Shown here piece after piece: positions 12,280 through 23,054 of a stretch of DNA of 64,000 nt (within the stretch, counting starts at the first letter, position 1; every line of letters begins with the position of its first letter). A model generated the notes under the pieces. It was given only the letters and a program-made list of their open reading frames with translations. It made no database searches and had not been told where the DNA came from. The stretch comes from Thunnus maccoyii. Its lineage: Eukaryota; Chordata; Actinopteri; Scombriformes; Scombridae. The stretch lies in NCBI RefSeq assembly GCF_910596095.1, contig NC_056547.1, forward strand, positions 25,873,647-25,937,646, in the 5' to 3' direction. A program made the position numbers and the translations under genes.

Positions 12280-12660
12280 TTTTGTAAATCATGGTCCCAT
12301 TTAGAGTGAAATAGATGATAAAGCAGGCTATGCTTTAGGGCGTGGCTAAATTGTGATTGACAAATTGCTACCACACGACAGCATTGGTTATGTATGTTAT
12401 GTATCTTAACCCCAGATTAGGGTTAGGGTTAGGGTTAGGGGTGCACTGTGCTAACCAAGCTAGCACCTAGCGGCTAGCGTTAGCATCATCTCCACCCTCT
12501 CATCCAAATCATGGTCCAAATATGGTCACTTGTGGCTCCAAAAATCCAAAATGGCAACAGTCAAAATTCCAAATTCAAGGCTTCAAAATGGAAGTCCACA
12601 AACCAATGGGTGACGTCATGGTGGCTATTATTTTTTTAGTCTATGGGGTGAAACAATAGG
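12280..12660. repeat. Dispersed repeat containing an interstitial telomeric motif
   Basis: This is a transposon-derived segment with four exact TTAGGG units at 12417-12440. It shares ACCTAGCGGCTAGCG (12466-12480) and the GTCTATGGGG ending with the element at 35591-36070. Boundaries are approximate. No open gene is present. Confidence 0.5.
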
Positions 12661-13850
12661 CAAACATGAACATTGTGAAAGGTACAATATATGATTGTTT
12701 CCTGCATTAAAAATGTTGCTGTGTGGCAACACATTCTGAAATCTCATATATGGAAGCATCCATGAATCATGGTAAGATTAACCTTCTAGAGAGCCCTTGG
12801 GCACAAATGTGGCGCTGGACCCCTATTAGCCCACCATTCCTTCCCTTGCTGTGTGAACTATGTACAGTGTTAGAGATATTAAATGGTCCCAGATTTGCTG
12901 ATTGTAAGCACAATATCAGCTCAGCTAATGAAGGTCTTAAAACTAGATTTTAACAGAGACTTTCTTCAAGACAGGACCTCAAGATCAGGTAATAAAGCAG
13001 GATCCACCTGAAGACCTGTATCATGTCAGCTGACATTATGCTTCAATAGTGCATTTTTACATATTCCCAAACAAAGTTACAATTAATCAAATTATCACAA
13101 GACAATGCCATACAGTAAAGACGGGGCTTGTGGGAGCACCTTGAAGTATGGGGACCTCAGGACACTGCTCACTTTGCCCAGTTCATAATCCAGCCTTCTG
13201 TTGAACCCAACAACTGGATGAGCTTGTTCAAAACATAACTGGCTGTAAAATAGGTGGCATATAGATACTAATAATAATAAACTTTATAGTTCCAGAGCTG
13301 AAACAATTAACTGATTGACAGAAAATCAATATGCAACTATTTAGATTATCGATTAATTGTTTAAAATCCCCCTACACTCAAATATGTGAGTAAAATTGTG
13401 AGTTAAATCTGAGTTTAAGGCATGTACCTACTGTGTGGATACTGACATAATTTGAATTTCAGCTGATCATCAACTAGCCTATATATTATGACATGTCAAT
13501 AATCTTTGAATGTTGAAAATGATGACAGGAAATGTTTCATTGTATTGTGGTTAACTTGACTCTCCTCCCCTTCACTACACAGGACATCTATTTGCTGCAC
13601 TGTTTAAAGAGACACATTAGAACTTAATTCATATTTTCCATTTGGCGCTTTTTAAAATTTTATTCCATTTACGCCCAGTAAAAGGGTAATATTCTACATT
13701 TTAAGTGCTAATCGTCATATAGTAGGCTACCCTCTCTCCCTCTCATGCTTGTATAGTCCTTCTATAGTGTTGTCCTTCTTTTCCTTTTCCCTTTCTCTTC
13801 TTTTTCCTCTCTATAGACCCTACCTCCCTTTTTCCCCTCCACAACTACCT
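12661..13850. other. Intergenic spacer
   Basis: This AT-rich spacer holds a half-copy of the hAT-type MITE at about 13300-13370 (GATTATCGATTAATTG-type sequence) and a pyrimidine-rich tract at 13730-13860. No gene was recognised. Confidence 0.5.
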
Positions 13851-14038
13851 AATTTTCTCTTTTATGGTTCATCAATCTTTCAGACAATTCCAGACAATTG
13901 CACACGCACGCACACACACACATATATAGTTACAGAGACCCAAACACTGCTTGTGGAAATAAGTGGAAACCAGTGTGTGTGAGTGTGTGATTGTCTGGAA
14001 TTGTCTGAAAGATTGATGAAACATAAAATAGAAAATTC
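13851..14038. repeat. Long foldback (inverted repeat) with CA/TG inner arms
   Basis: The left arm (13851-13924) and right arm (about 13970-14038) are reverse complements with few mismatches. They share TCATCAATCTTTCAGACAAT and its complement, then CA-repeat/TG-repeat segments. About 46 nt separate them. It could be a foldback transposon or the product of template switching. Confidence 0.7.
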
Positions 14039-15200
14039 ACATAAAAAATATGCTGTAAGATGAAAACAGCAGCTATGAAAGAAATATGCCAATGCAGAGT
14101 GCTGAGTTTAAAAAAAAAGACCTGTTTATTGGATTTGTTGATTGATTGATGATCCAACATTTCCAGATAACTGAAATGGTCAATTTATGGTTTATTCAAA
14201 TTATTTTGGATCATTTACCCAAGCTCCTCTTCTGTTGCTTTGTTGACAGTGAACAGTAAACTATGCTCTCACAAAGGATTGTTGCACAGTGGCACAAACA
14301 TTTCTAAGCCAGCCAGAGTCCATCTGTCCCTCTCCCCATACAAAGCCTTTCTACAGTGTGCACAACATTGAAAGTTGTACTCACAAATCTAGAAAGGCTG
14401 GAAAATCTCTTGTTGTTTTTAGATTTACAAACACTGTCTGTCTAGCTGGCTGGGTTATCATTGATGGTGGCACAAACCCGTAGAAGTCACATCCAATGTT
14501 AACAGCTTGTGTCTGTTGTTTACAATGAATTCAAGCTGTAACTCGGTTTAAGGTGTTGGACAGTAGATTTAATTTCATAAATATATAATGTTTAACAGAA
14601 GCCAGAATTAAACTAAAACATTCAGCTAGTGTGTTGATTTAATTTTGACATTTACTTGCCATTTCATTTTGACAGTTTGGTACCTTTCTGGCATTCTGAG
14701 CAGCTCTCTCTTATTTGGGTTGGTTTTTGATCCAAAAGCTGAGACTACAACCAACGTTTCTTTAAACACGGGATTCTACTCTGATCCTGCTGTCTGCAGA
14801 CAAACACCTCTGGAGAATGGATCCACTGGGGCAGAGGAAGCCCTCATTCCAGGCCAGCAGCCACATCACACAATGAGCCTTGTAATGTGTGTGATCACAA
14901 GTGTCACAGTGGAGGAGTGCTCACACTACAAGCCAGAAATGCAAAATAATATTGCTGAGGATAGTTCTGAAACTCGATTCTGTATCTTAAAACGCATTTC
15001 TTTACAGCTTCCTGCTGATTCTGTCTAATTCCAAAGTGTGTGACAACAAGGCTACAGCCTACAGCCATCCACACATACAGATAATGTTTACCGTATTCAA
15101 TCTAGTTTAGTGTTTTGTTAGCATGCTAATATTCACTAATTCTCACTTAACACAAAATACAGCTGATGGGAATGTTTATTCTGTCTAACCAGTAGAAGCA
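14039..15200. other. Intergenic spacer, no supported gene
   Basis: An open frame of about 127 codons lies at 14645-15028 but begins without ATG, has no recognised domain and lacks supporting splice sites. Nothing else was seen. Confidence 0.5.
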
Positions 15201-16074
15201 GCAGTGGTGGAAGAAGTATTCAGACCCTTTACCTCAGTAAAAGTACCAATACTGCAATGTAAAAAAACTCCATTACAAGTCAAAGTCCTTCATGGAAAAG
15301 CATTATCAGCTTAATGTAGTAAAGTATTGCAGTAAAAGTAGTGGTTTGGTCCCTCTGACTGATATATTATTATATATGACATCATTAGATTATTAATACT
15401 GAAGCATCAGTGTTGGAGCAGCATGTTACTGTTGTAGCTGCTGGAGGTGGAGCTAGTTTCAACTACTTTATATACAGTTAGCTAGTTTAGTCCAGTGGTT
15501 CCCAACCTAGGGTTCAGGCCCCTCCAAACAGTCACCAGATAAATCTGAGGGGTCGTGAGATGATTAACAGGACAGGAAAGAAGAAAAAACAAAGTTCTGA
15601 TGCACAAATCTGTTTTCAGTTTTTGGATTTTTTCTCTGATCTTTGATTTTTGGTGAAATATTGGATCATTTGAACATTTATTGAAATGAGAGCATGTGAG
15701 AAGTTTAGAGGGAAAAATCATTATTTGGTGGAGCTGTTAACAACTCATAGACATCTGAAATGTGACCCCGACTACACACTGCTTTTTGTAAGACGTCAAA
15801 AGCCAAAAAGGTTGGAAACCACTGGTTTCATCTTTAACAATATGCTGTATTTTAAAAGCTTGTTATATTATCCATTGTGTCAAATCTTCATCTGAAAAGT
15901 AACTAAAGCTGTCAAATAAATGTAGTGGAGTAGAAAGTACAATATTTCCCTCTGAAATGTAGTGAAGTGGAAGTATAAAGTAGCATCAGATGGAAATACT
16001 CAAGTAAAGTGCAAGTACCTCAGAATTGTACTTAAGTACAGTGCAGTACTGTACTTAGTTACTTTCCACCACTA
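15201..16074 (+). mobile_element. Dispersed AGTGGTGGAA-ended element, copy B (complete)
   Basis: This is a roughly 874-bp element with inverted ends AGTGGTGGAA (15201-15210) and TTCCACCACT (16065-16074). It contains the internal segment shared with copy A at 3285-3860. No transposase frame is present, so it is a non-autonomous DNA transposon of unassigned superfamily. Its orientation is opposite to copy A, so the two copies bracket sh3bgrl3. Confidence 0.75.
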
Positions 16075-17690
16075 GAAATGATTATCTAGATTCCCCAAAC
16101 TGTCAAAATTTTAGTGACAGTGCTCCTGAGGTTTAGCTGTACTAACAACTTCCACAACTGTTGACCAATCAGAAGCAATGGTAAGCGTTCTGAGCTGGTT
16201 CCAGGAATCATTATATTTCCAGGCGCACACAGCACAAATAATTAATGTGTTTAAATTAAAAACCTCACAAGTAAGTTGACTTACACGTTGGTCTTAGAAG
16301 ACGTCATGAGTCAGAGTGCAAACTAGCTGTGTAATGCAGCTTGCTAATGCTCTGAGTATTTTGAGCCCCATTAAGTCTAATGAGCAGTGATGAAATTTAA
16401 TTTGGAAGTTATCACATGGGAAGCAGGCTGGCCCGTTCTATTGTGAGTCAGACAGGAGGAATGTGGGAGAGAGTCCAACAGCGCCATAATTCAGCTGATT
16501 CAGGGTTTTTAGTGAGTAACTGAGCCGTGCAGCAGGGACTAGTACACACCGCCACACAGTAAGAGAGGAGCCAGACTACAGAGCCAGCCTGGACGGTCAA
16601 TAAATCTGATATCTGCAAGCGAGGTGAACATTATGAGCTCTGAGGTTTGCACCAGAGGAAGTAGAAAACCAATTCTGCTCATGACATGAGAAAATAATCA
16701 AGGCATTCCTCCAGCTTAACAGTATGTGTTTACCTGAAATAAATGTTCCTTCATCACCACTTGGTGGCAGCAGAAAGATATATTTCACTTGGGCTAGATC
16801 CATCTGAGAGCAAGTGGGGTCTTATATTCAACAATGTCTTATTGAAAAATGGTTTGTGGAATATTGCCAACAGTGCAACTATAGGAAGAAACTGTGGAAC
16901 TTAAATGAAGCCTTTATAGAAAATGGTTGTTGCAACAGCAAGTGCTTACAGAATATATAACAGAGTCTAATATAAATATATCTATATCTATATATATATA
17001 TAGATCTGGGGGAAATTAAACATAAAGAATATATATCTGTAAAAAGGTGAAAATAAAGAAATTTATTGTATATTGTACAAAAGTTTGGTATCACAATGTT
17101 GATGTGAATGGATCTTTTTGTTTGTTTGTTCCCATAAGTTAGATGCAAAAGAGCACATACATAGCTGAGAGAAAAAAAAAAACATTCATTTGGTGTTAAC
17201 TCTCTTTAACAGAAAGGGCTTTATTAGTATGTTTTATATTTTTATACACATTTGAATAGCATAAAATATGACTGATATCCAAAATATTTTTAAGTGATTC
17301 ACATTGAAGCACTGGTTTTCAAACAGTGTGCGGTCCAGCATTACATACTTTATATGGCACAAAGTAGATCTAAATACAATGGGGGACTATAACTCACAAA
17401 TGAAAGAAAAAAATGTACAGTGAAGTGAAAATGTTTAGCCCATGATCATTTATATAACCTATACGCCTCTATAATGATAACAGTACACATTATTCATCAG
17501 CTCTTATCATCCATCAGTGCAAGGTTATTTGATTATCTACAGTATATCATCCACGTCCTTTAGTGACTCATGTCAGCACAACATCCATTTCTTTTACTGG
17601 TTCTGTTTAAAGGGAATGGGAAAAGGAAAAGAATTGTCAAACTCAACACAGAGGAGCCTGAGATATCCTGACTTTTAGTCCCTAATATGG
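16075..17690. other. Intergenic spacer
   Basis: This AT-rich spacer contains a TATATC/TATA simple repeat at 16976-17004. No gene was recognised. Confidence 0.5.
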
Positions 17691-17990
17691 GTCAAGCTCC
17701 AAAAACTAGCCTGACTCTGCTCAAGAGTAAAAAAAAGTCTGCCTACCAGCACCTCTAAAGCTCACTTTTTAGCACATTATATGTTGTTTGTTTAATTTGT
17801 ACAAAAACCAAAGTGCACAAGTGACAAGTTGCTGTTGGGGGTACTGGCTGGGCTATTTCTTGGCCAGGACAACAGACTTGCTGGAGTCTTGTCGTCACTG
17901 TGAGGTTACCAAGCAACCAGCAGAGACTTGGGAAGTCACTGTAACCAGGGTCTTAGCATCCCTCCCATGGTGAGACCATGGATCTGCCCA
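17691..17990 (+). repeat. Dispersed repeat, CTGCCTACCAGCACCTCT family, copy 1
   Basis: The segment around 17738-17815 matches the reverse complement of 28235-28320. It shares TCTGCCTACCAGCACCTCT and CAAAAACCAAAGTG in the same order and spacing. It is probably a MITE. Outer limits are approximate. Confidence 0.6.
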
Positions 17991-20433
17991 GCAGCACTTC
18001 AAGCCCTCTTCCTCAAAACAAACAAACTAAAAAAAAGACGAGGGTGGAACGTCAAAGGATGGAACTGGATTACCAACTGAGTGAGCACCTAGATCATCTA
18101 GTCCAGTCTTAACCAGGGCTTCACACAGTGTCACCTACAGTGGGCAGAGTCCCTCCCACCTCTATGCTCAGCCATCCTTGGCCTGTACACTGGCAGGCTC
18201 AGCTCCATGGCATGATAGTTCTGGAGATGGATCTGCCCTTAGGGATAAATGCACCTTCACAGTCTTGAAACACAGAGGTTGAAGCCTGTTTCCTCATCCA
18301 AGTCTCATGTATTTACCTCAAAGTGGGAGCCCACACTAGTGCTTCAAGGTGCTCTATTGAGAGGGACCCTGGGCTCCTGCTGCCCCACAAGACTGAGGGT
18401 CATCTCCACATACAACACTATCCCCTGACGCAGCCTTTGTTGGTGGAAGGATGTTGCAGTTAATACATGGGTCAGACAGGGCTTTCCTAAAGTGACCCGC
18501 ACCCAGACAGTACAACTCATTGCCTTGGGCTCCAGCATCAATTTCAACAGAGATAGGGAGCCAGGTTAGGAAATGTGAGCTAGAACTGTGAATGGGCCAC
18601 AGGACATGTATCAGAACATCCAGCGGACCTATTTCACAAACGCAAACAAGACAAACAACTAACCCCAAGTGGGCAGCCAGCCAGGCACGTAGCCAACAGG
18701 CCACACACATGACTTTGTTGATACAAGATCTCCACCTGCATGGAGTGCAAAGGGACATTCTGTTTACTGCCGCTGGCAGTCAGGGAGGGATGAAACAGAA
18801 CATCAGTTTCCTACGGTGACTGAGGTTACAGCTGCCACTGTGACATCCTTTTCTTTTATTGGTTCTGTTCAATGGATCCTTGACACATATAGTGAGGTAC
18901 ATTTTTATGATGGCAGGTCACCTAACTGGTCAGATGTAGCATGAAAGGAACATTGTTATTTACTCAGCCAGCTAAGAAAATATCTTCCATTACAGTGGAC
19001 ATGCTTCCTTTGTATCTAGTCCTCACTCAGTGTCTTGGCCAACAGGCAGTTTTTACATGTTGACTCAGTGCAATAAGGCACAGATTTACTTAGTGCTAAT
19101 AGCTAGTCTGAGATTACAAATTATACAACATTGCAGTATCAAGTGTATCTGTACAGTATGTAAATAACAGCTGAGGCCCTGCTGAGAGGAACACTGTTTA
19201 ACTGGTTGCTACGGAGACCAATTAACCATTGAGAGACATCCATAGACAAACAGCCATTCAGATTTGGCATGCTGTCTGTTTTGCATCAGAGCATTGTCCT
19301 GGTACACAATTCTTCTCCCATCAAAAAGATTACAGAACCTGCATTAACAAAGATATCCTTCACAAACAGAACAAATTCAGTTTTTAAAATGTCATGATGT
19401 AAATGGTTTTTTTCTTTCTTTTTTTATGGTTGCAATGATACCGTACATTTTAATGCTAATAACCTTTACAATCAATATCATGTCATCTCTTTCTCCAGCA
19501 CTTGGAGCAGCTGTTTTGCTGACAGTGGAAGGGAAATACAAAAAAAATCTACTGTATGTCTAAAAAGCATGCAATAACAACAACAGACAAAAACCTGTGG
19601 GTTACACATGATGTCAAGAAAAGTGCATTAAGAGAAAGAAATCTGCAGCAGTTTCATAACAATAACAGGCACAATAAGGTAGACATCCCAGTTTCTTTTC
19701 CCAGTTGGAGTTTCAGTTAATCAAACATTACTCAGAGGCAGAGTGTAACATTAGATCAGACACTGTAGGTGAGGTTTAACTTTTACTTGTGACTGTTATC
19801 ACTGAAAATATAGTTTGCTCTATTATACTGTATTCTATCAGCCTGGAGGTAGGCTACATGAATATTATATTTTAAAGATAACAATGAAGATAACATTGCA
19901 GCACGCTGTTCCTTGCACAGTGTGCAAAGGTCAACATGCCTGGTACCTCACAGTCATTTTCAGTTAAGTGTGATATTTTGTAGCTGATCATAGTAGCAGT
20001 GACGAAGGTATTTGACACAGTGGACAACAAGACATCAGCAGATAGGATGCTGTTAAACAAAAAGAAAAAAAAAATATATACATATATATATATGTTTCTG
20101 CCTCCAATAAATGTTTCTTCAACTCAATCCCACTGTCTTTGCATCTTGGTCAGTAGTAGACATTATTATCTCCCAAAGACAAACATTATCATGGTACCTT
20201 TATATTTAATTACACCCATGTAACACCCACACTCACTTTTCCCTTATGACTCAAAAGGCACAAACAAGATTTCCAACAAGACACATTGCAGTGATCGCTG
20301 ACAACCTAATATACATAACACACAACAGTCAACACATACTGTACTGCATGTCTAAAGTGATACATATTCATAGAATTATAAAATTAAGACTTTCATTATA
20401 TATTAAATCCCTTATAGAAATACTCAGCATTCT
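17991..20433. other. Intergenic spacer, partly moderately GC-rich
   Basis: The 18000-18840 segment is less AT-rich than its surroundings and has open frames of about 134 codons on the minus strand, but none has an ATG, domain or splice support that holds up. It may be an old transposon remnant. The rest is AT-rich with a TATA-type simple repeat at 20075-20093. Confidence 0.4.
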
Positions 20434-21006
20434 TAAAGGTGCAATATACAACATTAGATAAAGTTGTTGTCACCAAACAACTATATCTAGTGTCAGCAAA
20501 TAGTTGTTTTCTGACACTGGCTGTCAGCAAACAACTATTTGCAATGTAAAGATATAGTGGAGTAATATCATCCAGAGCAGAGAATGAAGTCACACTCCCT
20601 CTGTGTGTGTTGTTATCTGAGCTTCTCTGTTCTTTGTTTTGGAAGCCGGTATAGCTGTGCGTGCATATCAGTGCATGTGAGTCTCTCCCTGTCCTCCTTG
20701 CATCCGTCTTCAACATGGCAGCCAGGTCACAAAGTTTCCCATATTACAGCAAAACAGTAAATATGTTTCTGAAAAAAATTTGAGGCAGAAATAGGCAACG
20801 CAGTAAGAGAATCTTTATACATATTTGATCAGGACTGCCTAGTTTGACAGTTTGATCTGAGTTTCGTGAGCCGTGTGTTCAGATGCTGCTTTCTTTTTTT
20901 CCTCAACATTATTGAGTAAACTATGTATGCATTTGTTTTGGTCTGAGATGCTGGTGCTGTAGTGCGACATCTAGTGGGGCTAAATGTTGTATAATTGCAC
21001 CTTTAA
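20434..21006. mobile_element. TTAA-ended miniature DNA transposon with internal hairpin
   Basis: This 573-bp element has terminal inverted repeats of about 25 bp. The left end reads TTAAAGGTGCAATATACAAC and the right end, read inward, TTAAAGGTGCAATTATACAA. Both ends carry TTAA, which fits a piggyBac-like target site. It encodes no transposase. Near the left end, 20496-20542 forms a 21-bp stem with one mismatch and a 5-nt loop. Confidence 0.75.
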
Positions 21007-21952
21007 ATAGTGTAAAAGCACTACATTTAGTTCAATCTAAAAGAGCTGTGAAATTGGACTTGCGCTACTACAACAACAACAAAATAAAGGGTTTTCAGGC
21101 TAGCAATGAAAAATATATCATGTCTTTCAAACCTATAAAAACATGAAAATGGCAACTTGAATCCAAAGGCTTTAGCTTCTGAAGAACCAACACATTCTGT
21201 CATCATCTGATGATGTTTAGGCATCAGAAAAGTCAAAGTCACATTTGAAAATACAACTGCAAAGAAGGCAATACCCAATCAGCACCCATTCAAAACATGC
21301 AATGAGCTCTCAACGCACAACGACAAAGGCCCTGCAAGGTACTGCACTGCAAAATGGTAGATTGTTTTCATGATACTGTATCATATTGTGTGAACCTCAA
21401 TTATGAAGAACATTTTTGCTGAAGGAGAAATGTTGCCAGTCTTCTACAAGCTGTCATCAGTGTTATCACCTTTAAACCATTTCAATGATTATGATTTTTA
21501 AAAAATCAAAAATTTGCTTGGGTGAAATATGTCAACATAGTTTTAGCATAACTGCAAAACCTAAACCAAAAATCCCAACAACCTTATAATTAAACAACTC
21601 CAACCGCACATCATCTATTTTTATCAGTAACAGCAGTGACACCTATAAATGACAAAATACTGTCAGCAGTGATATATAAGTTCTGATAGTCTGATTTTGA
21701 TTATATTAATGTGCTTTTCAGCTGATACATTCATTCTGATGCTATGAATTGTTCCAAAGATTCTAAATACATATGAGCATCAAAATACTAATATCAAATA
21801 TCCTTATGTATGCCTCTTGTAATCTGCCACGTACTGTTATGAAATGTTCACATTTCAGTGGTCGTATACATAATACTAAATAATTAGTTCCCTTTCTATC
21901 ACAGCAGTAAGTCTGGAGGGAAAGGCACGTGGTTCCTGCAGCATCGTGTCTA
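21007..21952 (-). other. paqr7: paqr7 3' flank, probable 3' UTR
   Basis: This AT-rich sequence lies downstream of the paqr7 stop on the minus strand. It plausibly holds the 3' UTR, but the polyadenylation site cannot be fixed by eye. No other gene was seen. Confidence 0.4.
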
Positions 21953-23017
21953 TCATTTGGACTTGGGTTTGAGACCTAGCACGTGTTTAGCTTTCCTCAG
22001 CATGAAGGCAACAATTAGTGCACATACAACCAGAGTGACCCCATACAGTCCCACAAAGACAGCGGCCTCACCGCTCCTATGCAGACGTGAGTACAGCTTT
22101 CTACGGCCCACGTAGTCGAGGTGCGAGGCATTGATCTGACACAGGGTGCAGCAGGATAGAAAAATATGGAACATCTGATGACTCTGTCCCACAAAATCGC
22201 ACCGTCCAGGGAAGCAGCGCTCTAGCAGGGGGAAGGAGAAGAAGAAGGCACAGCTGAGAAAGAAGGCTACCTGGCCAAAGTGGTAGATAATTGCTGGGTC
22301 ATTGCTGGCTGTAGACCAGGATAAGAGTCTGTGAGCCACAGGGCTGCTGTCCCAGATATAGGCGAGGGCTGAGGGCACCACCTGGCCCACCTTGCGCACC
22401 CACGTCGGTAGGCTGTGGTTACGGTATTTGCCGTAGCAGCATCCCAGGCATGACAGACCGCTGAGGATTGTGGCAGTAGGCATGAAGATCCCATGCACGT
22501 GTCTGTGCAAGCTCTCATCCACAGCATAATAAAAGTGAACGACAGCACTGCCGTACTGATACTGCGCCACCCCAACATAGTCCAGATAGAAGAAGGTATA
22601 GTGATACAGCTCAGACTTGCCACCCAGTAGGTGAGCTGCTACACTGAATGCCGAGTAGGTCAAGGAGGACATGATGAGGATCAACAGTGGCCACGAATGA
22701 GCATCGCCAATAAAGTCCACCGTCTCAGAAAGTTGGCGCAATTTAACCAGAAAAACTAAAAATGCCAGCAGGTGCGTCCAGATGTTGATGGTCTCATTGT
22801 GGCGCTGGAACAAGGACAGGAGGTAGTAGCGCCAGTTTTGGTGGAGCGGTCGGTAGCCGGTGCAGACATAGCGCTCCCTGAAGTAGTAGGGAACGTCAGT
22901 GTCTCTCACGGTGCCGGGCATGGAGGGCGCCGCCTTAGTCAGCATCTGGGGAACCTGCCTGATCTGCTGCAGGCTGATGAACACTCGCCCGATTCTCTCC
23001 ATTACAATCGTCGTCAT
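21953..23017 (-). CDS. paqr7: paqr7, membrane progestin receptor alpha (354 aa, single coding exon)
   Basis: PAQR7 (mPR-alpha) is a seven-transmembrane progestin receptor at the cell surface. In fish oocytes it mediates maturation-inducing steroid signalling, and it also acts in sperm. ATG at 23015-23017 begins MTTIVMERIGRVFI; the frame opens a few codons earlier without ATG. An AG acceptor at 23055-23056 marks a 5' UTR intron. PAQR hallmarks are present: YVCTGYRPLHQNWRYY, HNETINIWTHL (about residues 73-82), SVAAHLL with a putative metal-site His near 129, KSELYHYTFFYLDYVGVA, ISPVAHR-type SSPVAHRL, and GQSHQMFHIF with paired His near 280 and 284. The seventh helix and a basic tail end at LGLKPKSK. 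Length matches the family (about 350). Alpha is preferred over beta by overall pattern and by synteny with sh3bgrl3 and tmem222; which teleost duplicate (a or b) cannot be settled. Confidence 0.92.
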   Translation of the reverse strand: MTTIVMERIGRVFISLQQIRQVPQMLTKAAPSMPGTVRDTDVPYYFRERYVCTGYRPLHQNWRYYLLSLFQRHNETINIWTHLLAFLVFLVKLRQLSETVDFIGDAHSWPLLILIMSSLTYSAFSVAAHLLGGKSELYHYTFFYLDYVGVAQYQYGSAVVHFYYAVDESLHRHVHGIFMPTATILSGLSCLGCCYGKYRNHSLPTWVRKVGQVVPSALAYIWDSSPVAHRLLSWSTASNDPAIIYHFGQVAFFLSCAFFFSFPLLERCFPGRCDFVGQSHQMFHIFLSCCTLCQINASHLDYVGRRKLYSRLHRSGEAAVFVGLYGVTLVVCALIVAFMLRKAKHVLGLKPKSK

Positions 23018-23054
23018 AACTGTCAGTAGCTGACTGATGCACACTGGATGGTTC

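Noticed and set aside
14645-15028. 127-codon open frame on the plus strand
   Set aside because: It starts without ATG and has no recognisable domain or flanking splice signals.
18354-18758. 134-codon open frame on the minus strand in a GC-richer segment
   Set aside because: No ATG, overlapping open frames in other phases and no family resemblance; more likely an old repeat.
23018-23044. Nine extra in-frame codons upstream of the paqr7 ATG
   Set aside because: The frame begins at a GTG, not ATG, and family homology starts at MTTIVMERIG.
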